The notes below the pieces were generated by a model. The model did not search any database, was not told the origin of the DNA, and saw nothing but the letters and a program-made list of their open reading frames with translations. A program made the translations under genes and the position numbers. This document shows, piece after piece, positions 44,710 to 58,098 of a stretch of DNA of 64,000 nt; position 1 is the first letter of the stretch, and every line of letters begins with the position of its first letter. The stretch comes from Protula sp. h YS-2021 (taxonomy: Eukaryota; Annelida; Polychaeta; Sabellida; Serpulidae): positions 29,326,116 through 29,390,115 of the forward strand of contig OX457026.1 in the NCBI GenBank assembly GCA_949752745.1, read 5' to 3'.

Positions 44710-47700
44710 CTAAGAGTGCTTTTTGTAGGCATCGGAACTGTGATGAACATCATTGTGCATTTTGTTGAGATCTCTGTAACGTTTTGGTTGCTGCGGGTTT
44801 TTGCTTGAGGCCTTTTTGACATAAGCTTGTATGTAGAAATTAAGGAACAAAAATATAAGAGATATGCAGTAGATGACCACAGTGTAGTTATATGCCCATG
44901 GAAACATGCAGTTCTGTGTCATGTTGATCCCAGTGTGGATCACAATGCAGACAAACTGAATCTGAATAAAATAATAGAATTATCTCCGCATATATAATTA
45001 TCAACATTGTGATACAAAATTGAATGAAGAATTACAACTGCTCAAAAACCTGCTATATAACTTTCTCTGTATTGAAACTTATTTGAAAATTAAAGCCATG
45101 TGTTATGTTAGCCTTTTTATACAAAATAAGTTTTATCAAATAAGTTTTGTCGTGAACTTCTTGGTTGCACCCGCCAAACGTGGTATACGAGTATATTGTC
45201 AATGTAGTGGTAAATGAGTTGTGCTCACCAACTGAATAACAGTGAGGTACCTTTTCCACCAGAGGTACTTCTGCATATGGGGACCAATAGCAGCCAGGCC
45301 ATAGTAGCCGTACATGATTGCATGAACAAAGGAGTTGAGTGCTGCGACGAAAAAGGCTGTAGTAAAAAACCATCAACTTTGAAAGTTACATCTACATAGT
45401 TCAGGACCAACACAATATAAAAGCTCCTTGAGTTTAAACCTTTCGTGCCATTGATACTCACTAATTTTTTTCTGTGGTATAGAAAATTAGGTGGCGGTTC
45501 TCGCCAGACTATTACGGCTATTTTGACACAAACAACCGACATTTTATTGTTTGAACTGAAATAACGCGAAATCGCCGCCAGTCGTAATCTGGTGTAACCT
45601 TCATACATCAAACACCTTCTTCATAGATTATATTGCCGTAATGTTGTTGAAGGGAAAACCAATGCCGGTGTCGCATGAAAAAAATATACATTGTAATACG
45701 TAAAATTTAGAATACTCTCCCTATATATTCATTTATAAATGACATGACGGAAGAGGTTGAGAATACTTTTTGGAGAATTGTTCGCTTTTATTCTCTTTCT
45801 TTAAGAATCACTGCAATCAATTATGGTTCAAGTCGCAGTTACAACGGACCGTTATGTTTTCTGTTTGTAAAAATGGACACACTTTTGGTGTTGAATTTTC
45901 AAGTAGTGTTGACAATTAAATTGCTGGGAAGCTTATACAGAACGACACTACTGGTTGTATTATTTGTTACGTGATTTTAGTAATACTACATCAGTTCGGC
46001 TTCTAATATTTTGTTGATAGCACACAAATACCATTTTTTGACATTTTCTTTACGGCAATTTTACGCATTGCTACGTGATCTTTGGTGATAGAAATATATT
46101 TTTGAAAAGTGAACTCATTTGTTTTAAATTTATTTAGTTTGATGTATTATTTGTTTCACGGTGTTTTCATTTTATTGCAACTAATGCATGAAATAGAGCC
46201 TCTCTCCCGCCCCACACAGACACAGTGGAATCCTTGAAGCAAACAAAACCCTACTCGGGATATCATCATTATACGGTATTAATTATTTAGCAAAGCAAAC
46301 GCACCTAGTGTGTTTATAAAAGCATGGATCATTTTTTCACGGGTAATTGTTTTTCATCCGACACCGGAAGCTTGGTATTTTACGCCATTGTAGAATCGCG
46401 TTATGTTAGCATGTGTATATTGCGTTGCGTTGCATACATTGTCCGCCGGCGACGAACTTGACACCAAGCCAGCAGAGGATGATCATAGTACTGTGGTGAT
46501 AGACGTGAAGAAAAGTCACTTGGTTGTTTTTCTTCCGCAATATGAAAAACACCTGAACAAAAAGATAAAATATTCTTGCTTTTAGTATATAAAATAAAGT
46601 TAATTTCTTACGAAATACTCTGTTCCTAATATCTATTTTAACAAATGAATAGAAATGGCAATTTTTGTTAAAACATAACACGCGTTTAAGCACACAAATC
46701 ATTGGATGTAAGTTTAACTTTTCTACAGACAGAAGAATATTCTAGTAATACCCAGCAATCGGGCACTATAATTGGTACTATAATTCAGTGAAGCAGACTG
46801 CTATATTTACATTTTTTCTTTCTCGTTCTTGTTTTAGTCTTTAACGAAAGCAAGAGAAGGTCTTGAGAAAAAGAAGTTCGCTGTCCTTTTTGCTGAAATA
46901 GCCGAATATCATGGGACAGTTTGGGTGAACAAATTATAGACCCGTTATTCAAGACTTTTGATACTCGGCTTAATTTACCTTACTTTTAAAATTTGGCGAT
47001 TCGTAGAATGAATCAGTTTTCGAGCAAACAAAAATGTGATAACGGCAAGCCCAGTTACAGCGTTGTTCCACTAATCGCTTGATGCGTGTTTCGAATCCAG
47101 CCAGGGATGGTAAGCAGGGGGGGGTGACTTTCTCTCCCCCCCCCCCTTCGCCGACTGCTTCGGCTGGGCTGTCAGAGCAGATGGTGAGATCACTTATCAC
47201 GGAATTCAAAATGAACTTTAAAAATCATTCTTGTTAATTAACAACATATTTCTAACAACTTACTGTGTCTGGGAGTTCTATTACTTTGGAGAAGAAAAAC
47301 CACCAGCAGGCATTAGCCGTCTAAACAAACATAAAGATATAAACGGCAATAATTACTCCGTTAAAGGCGAGTGGAATGTAAAATACATTAATTTTACTGA
47401 AGTCTATGGAAACTGTTCCAGCCGTAAAAGCGAAGATGTTATAAAAGTAAAAGGAGAGTATACCATTATGATAAAGGCCTCATCGGCAAGATTGCTATCA
47501 AGAGCAATCGGACTGGTTTGTGTTTCTATTAAAGCAATCCGTTTTGCCAATATTTGAGCAGCATAAATACTACAACCCCACTGAAAATCTGTCTAAAAGA
47601 AAAAAGGGAGGGGGGGGGGAGGGAGGGAACAGCTTTTACATTTGAGATTATTATGCTCAAGCCGGTCTACAATTCATCCATATAAACGAAATCATTCATC

Positions 47701-50253
47701 ATTAACCCATGATGATTAGAGCTAGCGTATAGATGTGACCATCCTGAACTACTAACAGATGAAGTAATGTAGTATGGTCCTCTCTATGCTCATAGACTGC
47801 TTTAGTTGGAGACAAAACCATAAATATGACCTGCAAAACCTATCCAAGGAGAAAAGGAAAAAGTATGCCTTGAATGGAGCGAACTCTTGCTTTGCGATGA
47901 GACAAACCTAACCTATCCTAACCTAACCAATCCGCCCTCCACACATTACGACTGGTGAAGAAGTGTCAAGTACCACCATCTTTTTGGCCAATATTTGGCC
48001 AATTTGGCCAAATCACACAAAAATCTGACGCAGGGACTCGAGACAAACACTCCTGTAAAATTTCAACGAACTGGACAAGATATGTAGAAAAACTAGTACT
48101 TTTTGTGTGTTTCCTTAAATTTTGTCAATATTTAACAGACGTCCAGAATTAATTTTTTATCTGCAAAATTTATTTTTTCCATATCAAGAATGAATTTTTG
48201 ATCTCAAAAATTAAATTTTTGACATCAAGAATTATTATCTGTTATCTGTAATTATATTTTTGATATCTTTAAATGTATTCTTGAACTCAAAAAAATAATT
48301 TTTAAGATCAATAAATATTTAGACACAGCAAAAAGTATTTATTGATACAAAAAATGATTCAATGATCTCTAAAATTGATTTCTAGAGTTCAATTCTTCAT
48401 AGCAAGAACGAAACATTTGATGGCAAAATCTCAATTTTCAGCTCAATAATTTATTTTAGTTTCATTGATGTCAAAAATGTATGTCAGATAACATTATTTC
48501 AGAATGAGACCTTTTCAATTTACATTTTGACATCTGCAAATGATTTTTTATCAGCCTTTTTTTTTTTTTGTTGGATAGAATTCAGAAGCAAACATCTGTG
48601 AATGAAATAATGGCTGGCGTGTGTATAAAGAATCAGTCTTTTAATTTTTTATGCACAAATCAAAAACAACTGGGCTCAAAAACTGCTGTTATTGCTGATT
48701 ATTGCTAATATCAATAATTCAGTTTTTTCATCTCCAAAATTTAATTAACGACTCATTAAATTTTTTAGAAATGTTTACCTTCTTTAAGACTTTTTAAGTT
48801 GTAAAATTGATTTTTTGATATCAAGAATTGATTTTTACCAACTAAAATACAATTCTTGATCACAAAATATAAATTAATGAGATCTACATTGGTTTGTTGA
48901 TATCTTTAATTATATTTTGATATCAGAAATTAGCATTAGCATTAAATGTCAAACTGGCTTCCAGAGTTATCTGCAATTGGTGGGTATAGCCCCTCGACGA
49001 AAGTCATTTGCGCTAGAAAAATATAATTAAAAAAAGTAAAAACAAAATCACAAACGTTAGTAATTCATTTCAAAGATTAGCAATAGACCATGTAAAGAAT
49101 AATACCCTCATCGCCAAAGGTGATGTGGAATAATCGACAGGTTGACATATCAAACTGTAACCTGAAAGATACGCGCATGTCAAAAACTGAAAGAAAACAT
49201 AACAAAATACAAGGATTAAAACCACTTAAATACTCTTTAGGTGGGAGATACATTGATTGTAATCGTACCGGTTATATTTTTTCAACAATTATACGAATTT
49301 GGAGTATGCTCAACTTTAAACATTTTATTCCTTCTTATGAAAAGTGCAATTGGAAACCCAATTTTGAAATTAAATACAGCAAAAGGGTTGAAAATAAAAT
49401 TAAATCTTGAGCAAAAAAAAAAAAGAAAAGAAACAAGTATAACCAACCTGAAGATAACACTTAAATAATTACACAAAAATTACTACTTTTTCGAAGTAAT
49501 TTTTAATACACTTCTTGAGATACCAAATATCAAAATAAAATATCAGGAAATCTTTAAACTAATAAGAGAAATCTGTTTGCTATTAATTGGAAATATATTT
49601 ATCTTACCTGAAATGTGATTAAGAATATCTCAAAACAATTAATACAGACCTCTCAGTAAATCTGAATTTATATCTCTTAATAAACTACAATTACCACTGA
49701 GTGAATGGCGAAAATCTAGCAAATTGTTATTACACTCAAACGTTCAATATTATTTTTAAATATGTTACATGTTGAGGGATTTAGATATTTCTCCAATATT
49801 GGTAAAAATGGCTATCAAAATTGTGAATAAAATTATGCATTTCAAGTTGTTTTCTGTTATTTGTGAAAATCTATTTTTTTTACTTACCTCATAGCACATA
49901 TAAACTGATAATGCTTGCAGAGCGAAGTTATAGGGTATTATAAGGCTTTTCAGTTGCAATGGCTCTTGGTTTTTCATCAGTTTTGGACCCAGCCATACGA
50001 TCAGAATGTAGGAGAAATAAAATATTAAAATAGGTATTGGATTTTTCACCAGAAGCCAATTCTCCACTCTTGGGTCTGAAAACATATACGATAAAATAAT
50101 ACCAAATAATAATTTGTTTTCTCTGGTATTTAGCTACTATGTTTCACGCATGCACTTGCACGCATACACGTGTTTGCACGTGCGTTCGCGACAAGTCAGA
50201 TCCACCATTAGAGGAAACATTCACACACACTTTGCACACAAACTCTGTTCAAT

Positions 50254-50286
<33 letters not shown>

Positions 50287-52715
50287 CGTTTGATTAAGTC
50301 TCTCTTGCATTTTGTTCAATTTCAATGAGCTAAAAGGTGATACCTTCATTTCTCCGGAACTGGTATTTCCATTACGAGATTGCCCTTATTTTAGGAGTGT
50401 TCTCAGTCTTAAGTGGATAAGTGGATGGATTAAGTGTGTAGTTTAGATTATATCCATTTTATTGAGTTTTAATATCCGGGGGGTCACATGGATATAGTTT
50501 GTAATTACTTAAATACGTAAAACTGGTTCAGACACAGAATGTAAAATGGTCAACAGCTAAGAAACCATATTGCTTACACTCCGCGCATGGATAAACTACA
50601 TATAATCTGTGCTTATCCTGACTTATTAAGAAAATACCGAGAATATATTTTAATTAATAAGAAATGTCAGGTAAAGCTTTGTGATTTTTTGTTAATTCAA
50701 GAGGATATTTTGCCGAGTTTCTTTCCACAACTGTGGACATGTCCGTGGACGTTAGGTTTATGGACTTTCAGTTCACGTGCATTCAGCCGGAATAACTTTG
50801 GCAACACACCTTGGAGGCGTGAGAGCCTCTTCAGCCGTTGTGTCTGCTGTATCCGCTCATGTTGTTATATCTGGCGTTGTTTTTCCCGCCACCCGCACCC
50901 CCACACCCACCCCCCACCCCGACCATGACAAACTGCCCATTTGTTGGAGCTGGTTTTCGTTTTTGTAGAAGTTTTTTGTTTCGTAAATATCTGTACCCTA
51001 CACCCCACCCCACTTCCTCATACACATCAAGTTTTAATTATTAAGGGGGTGGGGGGGGGGAGAGTGGGGCAGTATGAAATCGTGGGCCCACTGATAGGTG
51101 AAGTGCATTCATCCAAGTACATATAACACTTTTGACTGCTGGGTTGGTGGTTGAACTACTAAAATCATATTTTGGAACTGTTCTGTCTAATGCCTATTAT
51201 TTCAGTTAAATAAATGTAGAATTCGTTGTGTGTGAAGTGATTTCTAAGTAACATTTGGCAAGTCGAAGACTTCCAAAGAGATACTAAACTTAGGCGAGGC
51301 CAATTGTTAAAGGGAAATGCGGGTATCTCACCTACAATTGACATTTCCTTCATACTTACGCAGTTTAATGTTTTGAGGGTATACATTCAAAAATTGAAAG
51401 GAAAAAAGGGGGGGGGGGTCACCGATGTTATAAGAGAAACAAAAACACTGAAAGGTCGCGTGCTTTTACTATAGGAACCATTGAGAAAACCAAGAAATTT
51501 CAATCAAAATGCAAAATTCACACATAATCACAATTGACAATTGCCTCAGTTTTTCCCTGTTTGAAGAACACGTCATACGAAATGTTTTAAGCAAATAAAA
51601 CATGTATGTCACCGTATCGATAAGAGAATTATACACTCTTTCTTGACAAAATCCCATTGACTCAATGGATAAATGGTGAACACAGTGTAATATGATTATA
51701 ATGGACAATATATCAACACAGGCCCTTCTAGGAACAAAATATTAATGCAGACCATTTCTGGACACGACCCTATTTGTCTTTGAAAAGAATGTTTCGATCT
51801 AGGCGGATTTAGTAGTTATTTATGCTGTGTAAACATGGATTCAAACTCAGCGTTCATTGTAATGCGCATTTTGGACGCTAGATGGCTAGATTCCCTTTAA
51901 GTCCTTTTCCCTTTTTTCTCTTTACTGAATAGTCATTTTGTCTCTACTACTCTTGATAAAATAATGATGTGTGCTTTATATCCACAGGCCAAATACGCTG
52001 ATCATAGTAAACGCTTGTTTTTTGCTTGTTTCGTTTTTTTTTTTTTTTTTTTTGGTTTTTTTTTACTTGGTTATTGCCGGTACACTGAATGCTGACATAA
52101 ATTATCAGCTGCACTTACGCTCTATTCGAGGATGGTAGGGATGACGTTTCATAGAGTAAGTAGTAAAGCTGTGTCGGTTTCTAGACAGGATTCGGAATAT
52201 GACAAAAACATTGGTTTTTCTGTGAAGCAAAAAGCAAAACGTAACCAGGCTGAAAGGCATTGAAATTCTACTCAAAGGCAGAAAGTGATTTTAAAATATT
52301 ATTTGTTGTTTTGGCCTAGTGTTTAATATTTCGCTTTGAAAAATAGGTTCTCTTTCTTATTCAAAGAGCAACAACGTGTGTTAATTACGCACGACCCAGT
52401 GGCTCCAGTTTCTTCGGCAATAATCCAGGCTCTAAGGAGGTTGTAGGGCAGAGGGGGGGGGGGCGCTTACAGCACCCCAAGGGGCTCAGGTAAGGACTAC
52501 AAACCCAAGTGCCTCGTGCTTCTTGGAACTAGCTTCATTTCAACCTCCCAGGGATGAAAATGCCTTGATACACGTTAAATGCAGTGGTCAAACTACCCCT
52601 CGTAATGGCTGACCGCAAAAAAAAAGAAAAAAAAATGCTTAAACGAAAAAATCAAATTACCTCCATTTTCTTGCAGAGAATTGTAAACTTCCCAAATTGT
52701 TTTAAAGACAGACAT
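44710..52715 (-). CDS. ELOVL4-like fatty acid elongase, gene B (complete)
   Basis: ER membrane elongase for very-long-chain and polyunsaturated acyl-CoA. Seven exons, minus strand: 52715-52661 (start, [18 protein letters not shown]), 50075-49888, 49186-49106, 47320-47264, 46552-46438, 45356-45229 and 44961-44710. All borders are GT-AG and phases fit, giving 876 nt, 291 residues. Motifs in order: [72 protein letters not shown] (HxxHH), [29 protein letters not shown], and ending KKHS, a KKxx ER-retrieval signal. Odd residues: ELPDT where A and C have ELLDT, TANA for MAN, and LCWLG for NWWLG. No frame break. The start exon follows a CTTTTACAG, so an upstream non-coding exon is possible. Confidence 0.95.
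47036..47108 (+). repeat. tRNA-like SINE head in ELOVL gene B intron
   Basis: A-box-like GGCAAGCCCAGTTACAGCG and B-box-like GTTTCGAATCC in tRNA spacing. A matching copy is in the same intron of gene C at 59870-59942, so it predates the duplication. Confidence 0.55.
48135..48945 (-). repeat. AT-rich repeat, copy 2, inserted in gene B intron 3
   Basis: Reverse-complement relative of 41755-42590. Gene C lacks it at the matching place (about 60760-60900), so it entered after the B/C duplication. Confidence 0.8.
50257..50286. repeat. Poly-T run
   Basis: About 30 consecutive T bases in intron 1 of gene B. Confidence 0.9.
52661..52715 (-). other. First coding exon of gene B (start decision)
   Basis: ATG 52715-52713 opens 18 codons plus one base and ends at a GTAATT donor. 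The leftover G joins the AC of exon 2 to make the Asp of DPRVENW. An in-frame extension upstream exists, but CTTTTACAG 15 nt before the ATG looks like an acceptor, so the internal ATG is preferred. Confidence 0.8.
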
Positions 52716-52719
52716 TTTT

Positions 52720-53140
52720 AACTGTTGTCTCTGTAAAAGCCAGATATCAAAAGCCGGTGTGATACGCTGCCATAAAGTAAACACAGTACCAAGGACGTTG
52801 TTAACGTAATAATACTTCGGCCTTATGCAGTGTGCTTTGGACGAATCTTCAAGGACACTTGCACGAAGGATGCTGTGCAACACAGTGCAAATGGCACGCT
52901 TGGCATAAGGCATATTCATGTTTGAAAATATAGAATAATCAATCATTCCGCCGTTTTCTGCATAGACTCTACACAGAGGCTATTTTCCGTTTCAGCTGTT
53001 TTTCATGATTCTTTTGCTATTCTAAAACTGCTGATTATTAACACTTGACAAGCTCTTAGCTTGCAAGGGTTATATGAATTTGTGCGAGCAGCCGTTCGTC
53101 CTTTTTTTCTTCATGACAGTTTTCCGGTTTTTTTGTGTCT
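52720..53140. other. Upstream region of gene B
   Basis: No further exon could be fixed; a 5' UTR exon of gene B could lie here. Confidence 0.35.
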
Positions 53141-53144
53141 TCTT

Positions 53145-53221
53145 CTTCCTTCTTCTTCTTCCTTCTTCTTCTTCTTTCTTCTTCTTCTTCTTCTTCTTCT
53201 TCTTCTTCTTCTTCTTCTTCT
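53145..53221. repeat. (CTT)n microsatellite
   Basis: Repeated CTT/TTC units with a few interruptions. Confidence 0.93.
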
Positions 53222-53229
53222 CTGACACT

Positions 53230-54590
53230 ACCTTCCCTAGGACCATGAAACTTGGGACTTATGAAGAGCGGGATCTGAACGTGTGCATGTCACTTTTTAT
53301 TTTCGTCTTCGATTTCGTTTTCTTTGTTAAAACGCCATGTGAAAAGAACGTATTTTTGTAAGTAAATGCGGAGCATTTAACGTACAGCAAGGAACCCCAC
53401 ACAGTTGCTCAGCTTTGTGCGAACTCTCACTGTTAACACAGCGTATGCCTGATCAGTCAATCAAACCTTAAGTCAACAAAAACCAAACAGTACTCGGCTT
53501 ATAAGACGTATTCAAGCTGTGTTGTTTTCTAATATATTTAGCTGGCATTAAGTGATCAACCTATGGAGTTTTTTTCTTGACAGTGGTCCGATTTTTTTTT
53601 AGAAAATTATAAACGGCATACATGCTGTGGCATAAGCTCTGTACATAGTTGTATAATACACTGTATGCATGTTGTAAAATACTTTATATTATTCAAGAAA
53701 TAAGCCATTGAAGGAAGTATTTTTGCGTTTTTAACCCAGCTGACTTTTTGTGCCCGTTTTGACCCATTTTTAAAATGCTACTCCCCCTACAGTTTTACTC
53801 CAATCGTTTAGATGTTACGCAGGGATGTTCCCCAGGGGTTCCCCTACCGGGCTATTATTTTTTGCGGTTCGCCAAAAACTGCCGAAATGGCGGAAGTTTG
53901 GCAAAAACTGGAATAAATGGTAGTAAATAACTGAATTGTCAAACCATTCATTTCTCTCAGTCTTTTTCAAATATATAAAATTTTAATCGAAATTTTTTAG
54001 GTGCTTCTCCACCTGGACTTGCTTTTTTCGCGAATGACAAAAAAAAAATGCCGACATGGTGGAATTTTAAGAAATTTTGTAAAATTGTGTAAATGTCGGT
54101 AAATATGTGAATCGTCAAAACCCAACCTCTCCAACGTCGGGTTCTGGTTGTCGGGTCGCCGCTGCGTTGGATAGATGGTTTATAGACGCCGGGAAAGCGA
54201 AGTTGGGTTGTCAGGGAAATATTATTTAATATTGATCTAGAATCGCCACCAAGAGAGCTGTAAAGACAATGCGGTCACCCTCCGTCAAGGTACCCCCACA
54301 CTTTGGTCATCCGATCACGCCGTATACGCATGAAGTCGATTTCTATGAATTTTTTTAAAAGAAGGTGGGAAAAATTGAGCGCACTTGAAATTCCTATATT
54401 AACACCCTAGTTTCCCTCTACTTTGAACGTGGCCTCTCATTGCCAGTATTTTCGGTGAGCAGTAACACAAGACGGTTGTTTTAGTTGTGAGTCCTATGTC
54501 TATACAATGTCGATTTTTGTTACGTCTACCCAACATTTATTTTCCGATGTTTATTCAACGTTGCATCCAAGGCGTCGACAAAGGCGTCGA
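53230..54590. other. Non-coding, nothing recognised
   Basis: No exon or mobile-element domain was recognised. Confidence 0.45.
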
Positions 54591-54599
54591 CAATAAAGA

Positions 54600-55020
54600 A
54601 AGTTGCGTTTTGGTTGCAACCACGAGGTACCTCTTACACAATGTCTTTTCGGCCAAAAGAACCCAAAATAAGCTCAAAATTACTCTGTCTCTACCCTTTT
54701 TAGATAATGCTCAGCTTCCTATTTTTCACGTTGACCTTTACCAAGAAGGTCAAGGTTCACCTAGGTATGCCTTACTTTTCGTCTTTCAGGCCCAAAAGGG
54801 TCGCAGATCAAAATCGTTCTATCTCTAACCGTGTTGGAGATAATGTTTAAGTTCCGATTTTTTATATTGACTATGACCGAGGGGGTTAAGGTCATCCAGG
54901 TACCTCTTACATGACGTCTTTTAGTCCAAAGGGTAAAATCTAAGCTCGAAATCGCTCCATCTGTGCTCGCTTTCGAGATAATGGTCAATTTTTGTTTTTT
55001 GACCTTGACCATGACTGAAG
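54600..55020. repeat. About 135-bp degenerate tandem repeat, three copies
   Basis: GGTACCTCTTAC-like blocks recur near 54628, 54763 and 54898, each followed by TCTTTT and an AAAATCG block. TGACCTTGACC-like motifs occur in the units. Confidence 0.75.
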
Positions 55021-55146
55021 AAAACCATCGAAACACCGGGCTACTTTGTATAGACTAGGATCAAAATAAAGTAATGCTAGAAACTTCGAACTAAGTTACC
55101 GGTGCCTGACAGTGGGTAGAACATGAATCAAATAAGCCTTCCCTTC

Positions 55147-55148
<2 letters not shown>

Positions 55149-55237
<89 letters not shown>
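55149..55237. repeat. (TA)n microsatellite
   Basis: About 44 units. Confidence 0.96.
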
Positions 55238-55238
<1 letters not shown>

Positions 55239-55439
55239 CCGTGAAGGGAAGTGAAAATTAAACATAGGAGGGGAAATGCATAACTACAAGGGGCAAAATA
55301 TCTATCAAAATCCTCTATTCCCTTGTCATTTTGAGGAAAAAGAAGACCCTACTGAAATGGCACTGTTAGGATTTTCGTATTTAACACCTGACAAGACGAA
55401 GTCTTGCGAAGAGTTATATACTTTGGTATTAGGACATCC

Positions 55440-55815
55440 GTGAGATTTTCGTCCTTTTTCAGACGCCCGTGAATTTGCAGATCATTTTGTCATCACAACT
55501 CGTCAGAAACTACTGATCCCATTAGTACCAAACTTTGGAATAATATAGAACTTGATCTAAACGAGTTCTATCAATATTTTTCATTATTAAGCTTGTTTTC
55601 AAAGTCAAATTAATACGCAAAGAGAGGGTATTTTTTCTTTACAGTCGCCCGTCATTTTTTCGTCATTTTTGTCACAACTCGTCAAAAACTACTGGTCCAA
55701 TTGACACCAAACTTGGAATTATATAGAACTTGATCTAAACAAGTTCTATCAATTTTTTTCATTAATTTGTTTGTTTTCAAGGTCAAATTTATACGCAAAG
55801 AGAGGGTACTTTCGC
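55440..55815. repeat. 178-bp tandem repeat
   Basis: TAGAACTTGATCTAAAC is found at 55546 and 55724, with surrounding sequence repeated. A partial third unit appears at 55935-56010. Confidence 0.85.
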
Positions 55816-56509
55816 TGTCTTCACTGCCTGCACAGTGAATGCTCAGCACAAAGCAAAAGCCTACCGTGCGCCGTTGGAGTTACATAACACTTACGGCCTC
55901 TTGCTGTAAAACTGTGGAGGCTTTCGGGCATAGCTAAAAACTATTAATATTTTTTTTCATTATTAAGGTTGTTTTCAAGGTCAAATCAAAACGCAAAGAC
56001 ACGGTATTTTTCCTTTCTTTTGTCGCTATACTCGTTGCATATGCCTTAACTTGCGAATTTTCTGTGAGGTAAGACACCAGGTGAACAAGAGCCTACATAT
56101 TAGTAATGAAAATGAACTGTTCAATTTCCAAGTGTTCATTTCGCTAATAGTTTGCGAAATCGGTTCTCGTTCCTTATTGCCTTTTTATCTAGTCAATCGA
56201 GTACCATGACTTGCAGAGCTTGATCCTTCCTGCTCTGAAACACCTGACTGTAGGAGATGACTAGGTATTTTTAAGCATTCAAATGAAAAGGAGTGGTTGA
56301 ACTGTCTTCTTGTCTTTTTAATGGTGGAGATAATTTTGCAAGACTGTTACGGGTCTAGGACAAGTGCTGCGGAGACAAGTGCCGCGGAGACAAGCGCCGT
56401 GGGCGCAGGTGCCGCTGCAGAACAAGTGTCGAGGAGGACAAGTGCCGCGGGGACCAATTCAAGATTTGAAAATTTTATTTAGAAAAGAAATAAAATACAT
56501 ATTTATTCA

Positions 56510-57010
56510 CATAAAATCCAAGAATGGTAGTGCAGTTGTACACGTAATTTACGCCGTTTCATTACAGGCGACGCTCCTCTATTTAGCAATCCGCTCTATT
56601 TATGCGATTTTCAAGCGCTGAGTCGATCGAGCGCCAGCTATAAATTATTGGTATGAAAAATCCTAGGTTTTTACAATTAAACGCTTGTACAAATCATGAG
56701 CTGTTCGGATGGATAGACGTTTACAACAACCCTTCCTCATCCCTACATCCTGCATAGGTGTGCCACGATTCTAAGTGAAGTTAAAGGATTCCCCTGTCGG
56801 AGATATCCATGAGGGAGACCACAGATGTGGCATGAAAATTCTTCAAGAACTGGCGCTCTGTAACTTCAAATTCTACAATGTCTCGGGCGAGAAAAGATAT
56901 AGGTGATACTCTTTAATCGCCCAATTAAACAGCTACAAATATTTGTTTTAATGGAATAAAACGTAAAAGGCAATTTACTAATTTACAAAAAATTGTGACA
57001 GCGGAAACAG
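56510..57010 (+). repeat. Uninterrupted copy of the DIRS-target repeat
   Basis: Aligns with 33600-34067 on its left and continues without a gap at about 56945 into sequence matching 41663-41710 (TAATGG-ATAAAAC, GGCAATTTACTAATTTAC, ATTGTGACAGC). Confidence 0.87.
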
Positions 57011-57051
57011 TGCAGAATCAGTGCAGAGTCAGATACGGATCGTGAACACAA

Positions 57052-57258
57052 ACCACTAATCAGGCACCACACAAACCACCAATTAGTCACCATACTAACC
57101 ACTAATTAGGTATCACACTAACCACTAACTAGGCACCACACTAACCACTAATCAGGTACAGCACCAACCACTAATTAGTCATCATACTAAGCACTAATAA
57201 GGTACATAGCAACCACTAATTAGGTACCATGCTAGTCATTGACTAGGCACCACATTAA
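57052..57258. repeat. 23-bp tandem repeat, nine copies
   Basis: Units such as ACCACTAATTAGGTATCACA plus CTA recur every 23 bp, with variants CAGG, TAGT and TAAG. The core TAATTAG resembles homeodomain binding sites. Confidence 0.9.
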
Positions 57259-57259
57259 A

Positions 57260-58090
57260 TTAACCACTTGTTAGTTCTATAATTATCTGGAAGAAATGCT
57301 GCACCAGAAATGAAGCAATTGTAATGTTTGTGCAATACATGTGAAAATTATGCACCAGGTTGGAGCTCAATGCAAATTGCTAATCAATTTAGTTTCTAGA
57401 ACTGTTCCTTTATTTTGAAGGCAACTTATTCGGATGAAAGACAAAGACTTAACGTCCGAATATTTAATTTTGGGTGGTACTTTTATTGTGAACTGTAATT
57501 TGTTTCATTATTTAAACACTTATAGGTGCAAAGAAAAACATAAGTGATATTAGCATTTATGCACTTTGACATCCAAGTCATTGTTCACGATATTCGACTT
57601 CGTTTGACTTACAGCTGGTTAAGTACGAAATTGGAATTACCAATTTGTTACTTTAGCCTTAATAATACACATTATTGCAGAAAGAAACATGTTTCATGTA
57701 GCGAAAATTCTAGCTTGAAGGATCCATGGATTACTGTTTACATTTAAACTTGAGCAACGCATCTTGAATGTAAGGATTCTAGGTGCATCTCAGGGCAACT
57801 AACATTTCGCAAATGTGTTGATTAATAAATTATAACCGATTTTAAACTGTTTCCCTCTCGATCGATCTCGCTGAATTGAAGTTTGATGTATCACCATTAG
57901 GAGGCTTCAGCAAGCAGGCCATGTAAATATTAAAATAATGAGTCAAATTTAGCAGGCACTATACGGTTTTATTCAGTGACTCATATTCCATTCACATTTT
58001 ACTTTGGGGAAAAAGTATTCAACATACTTAAGTACTTTTACGTAGATCGTTCTTTTCTCCATAGTCACAATAAATGTATAATACTAAAGG
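57260..58090. other. Downstream flank of gene C
   Basis: Similarity to the gene B flank begins near 57960. No other gene seen. Confidence 0.45.
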
Positions 58091-58098
58091 TAATCCAA

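Noticed and set aside
45225..45611. 128-residue minus frame over ELOVL gene B exon 6
   Set aside because: Overlaps exon 6 in a different reading frame and its intron; no family signature.
54487..54828. 113-residue plus frame
   Set aside because: Lies across the degenerate 135-bp tandem repeat and changes between units.
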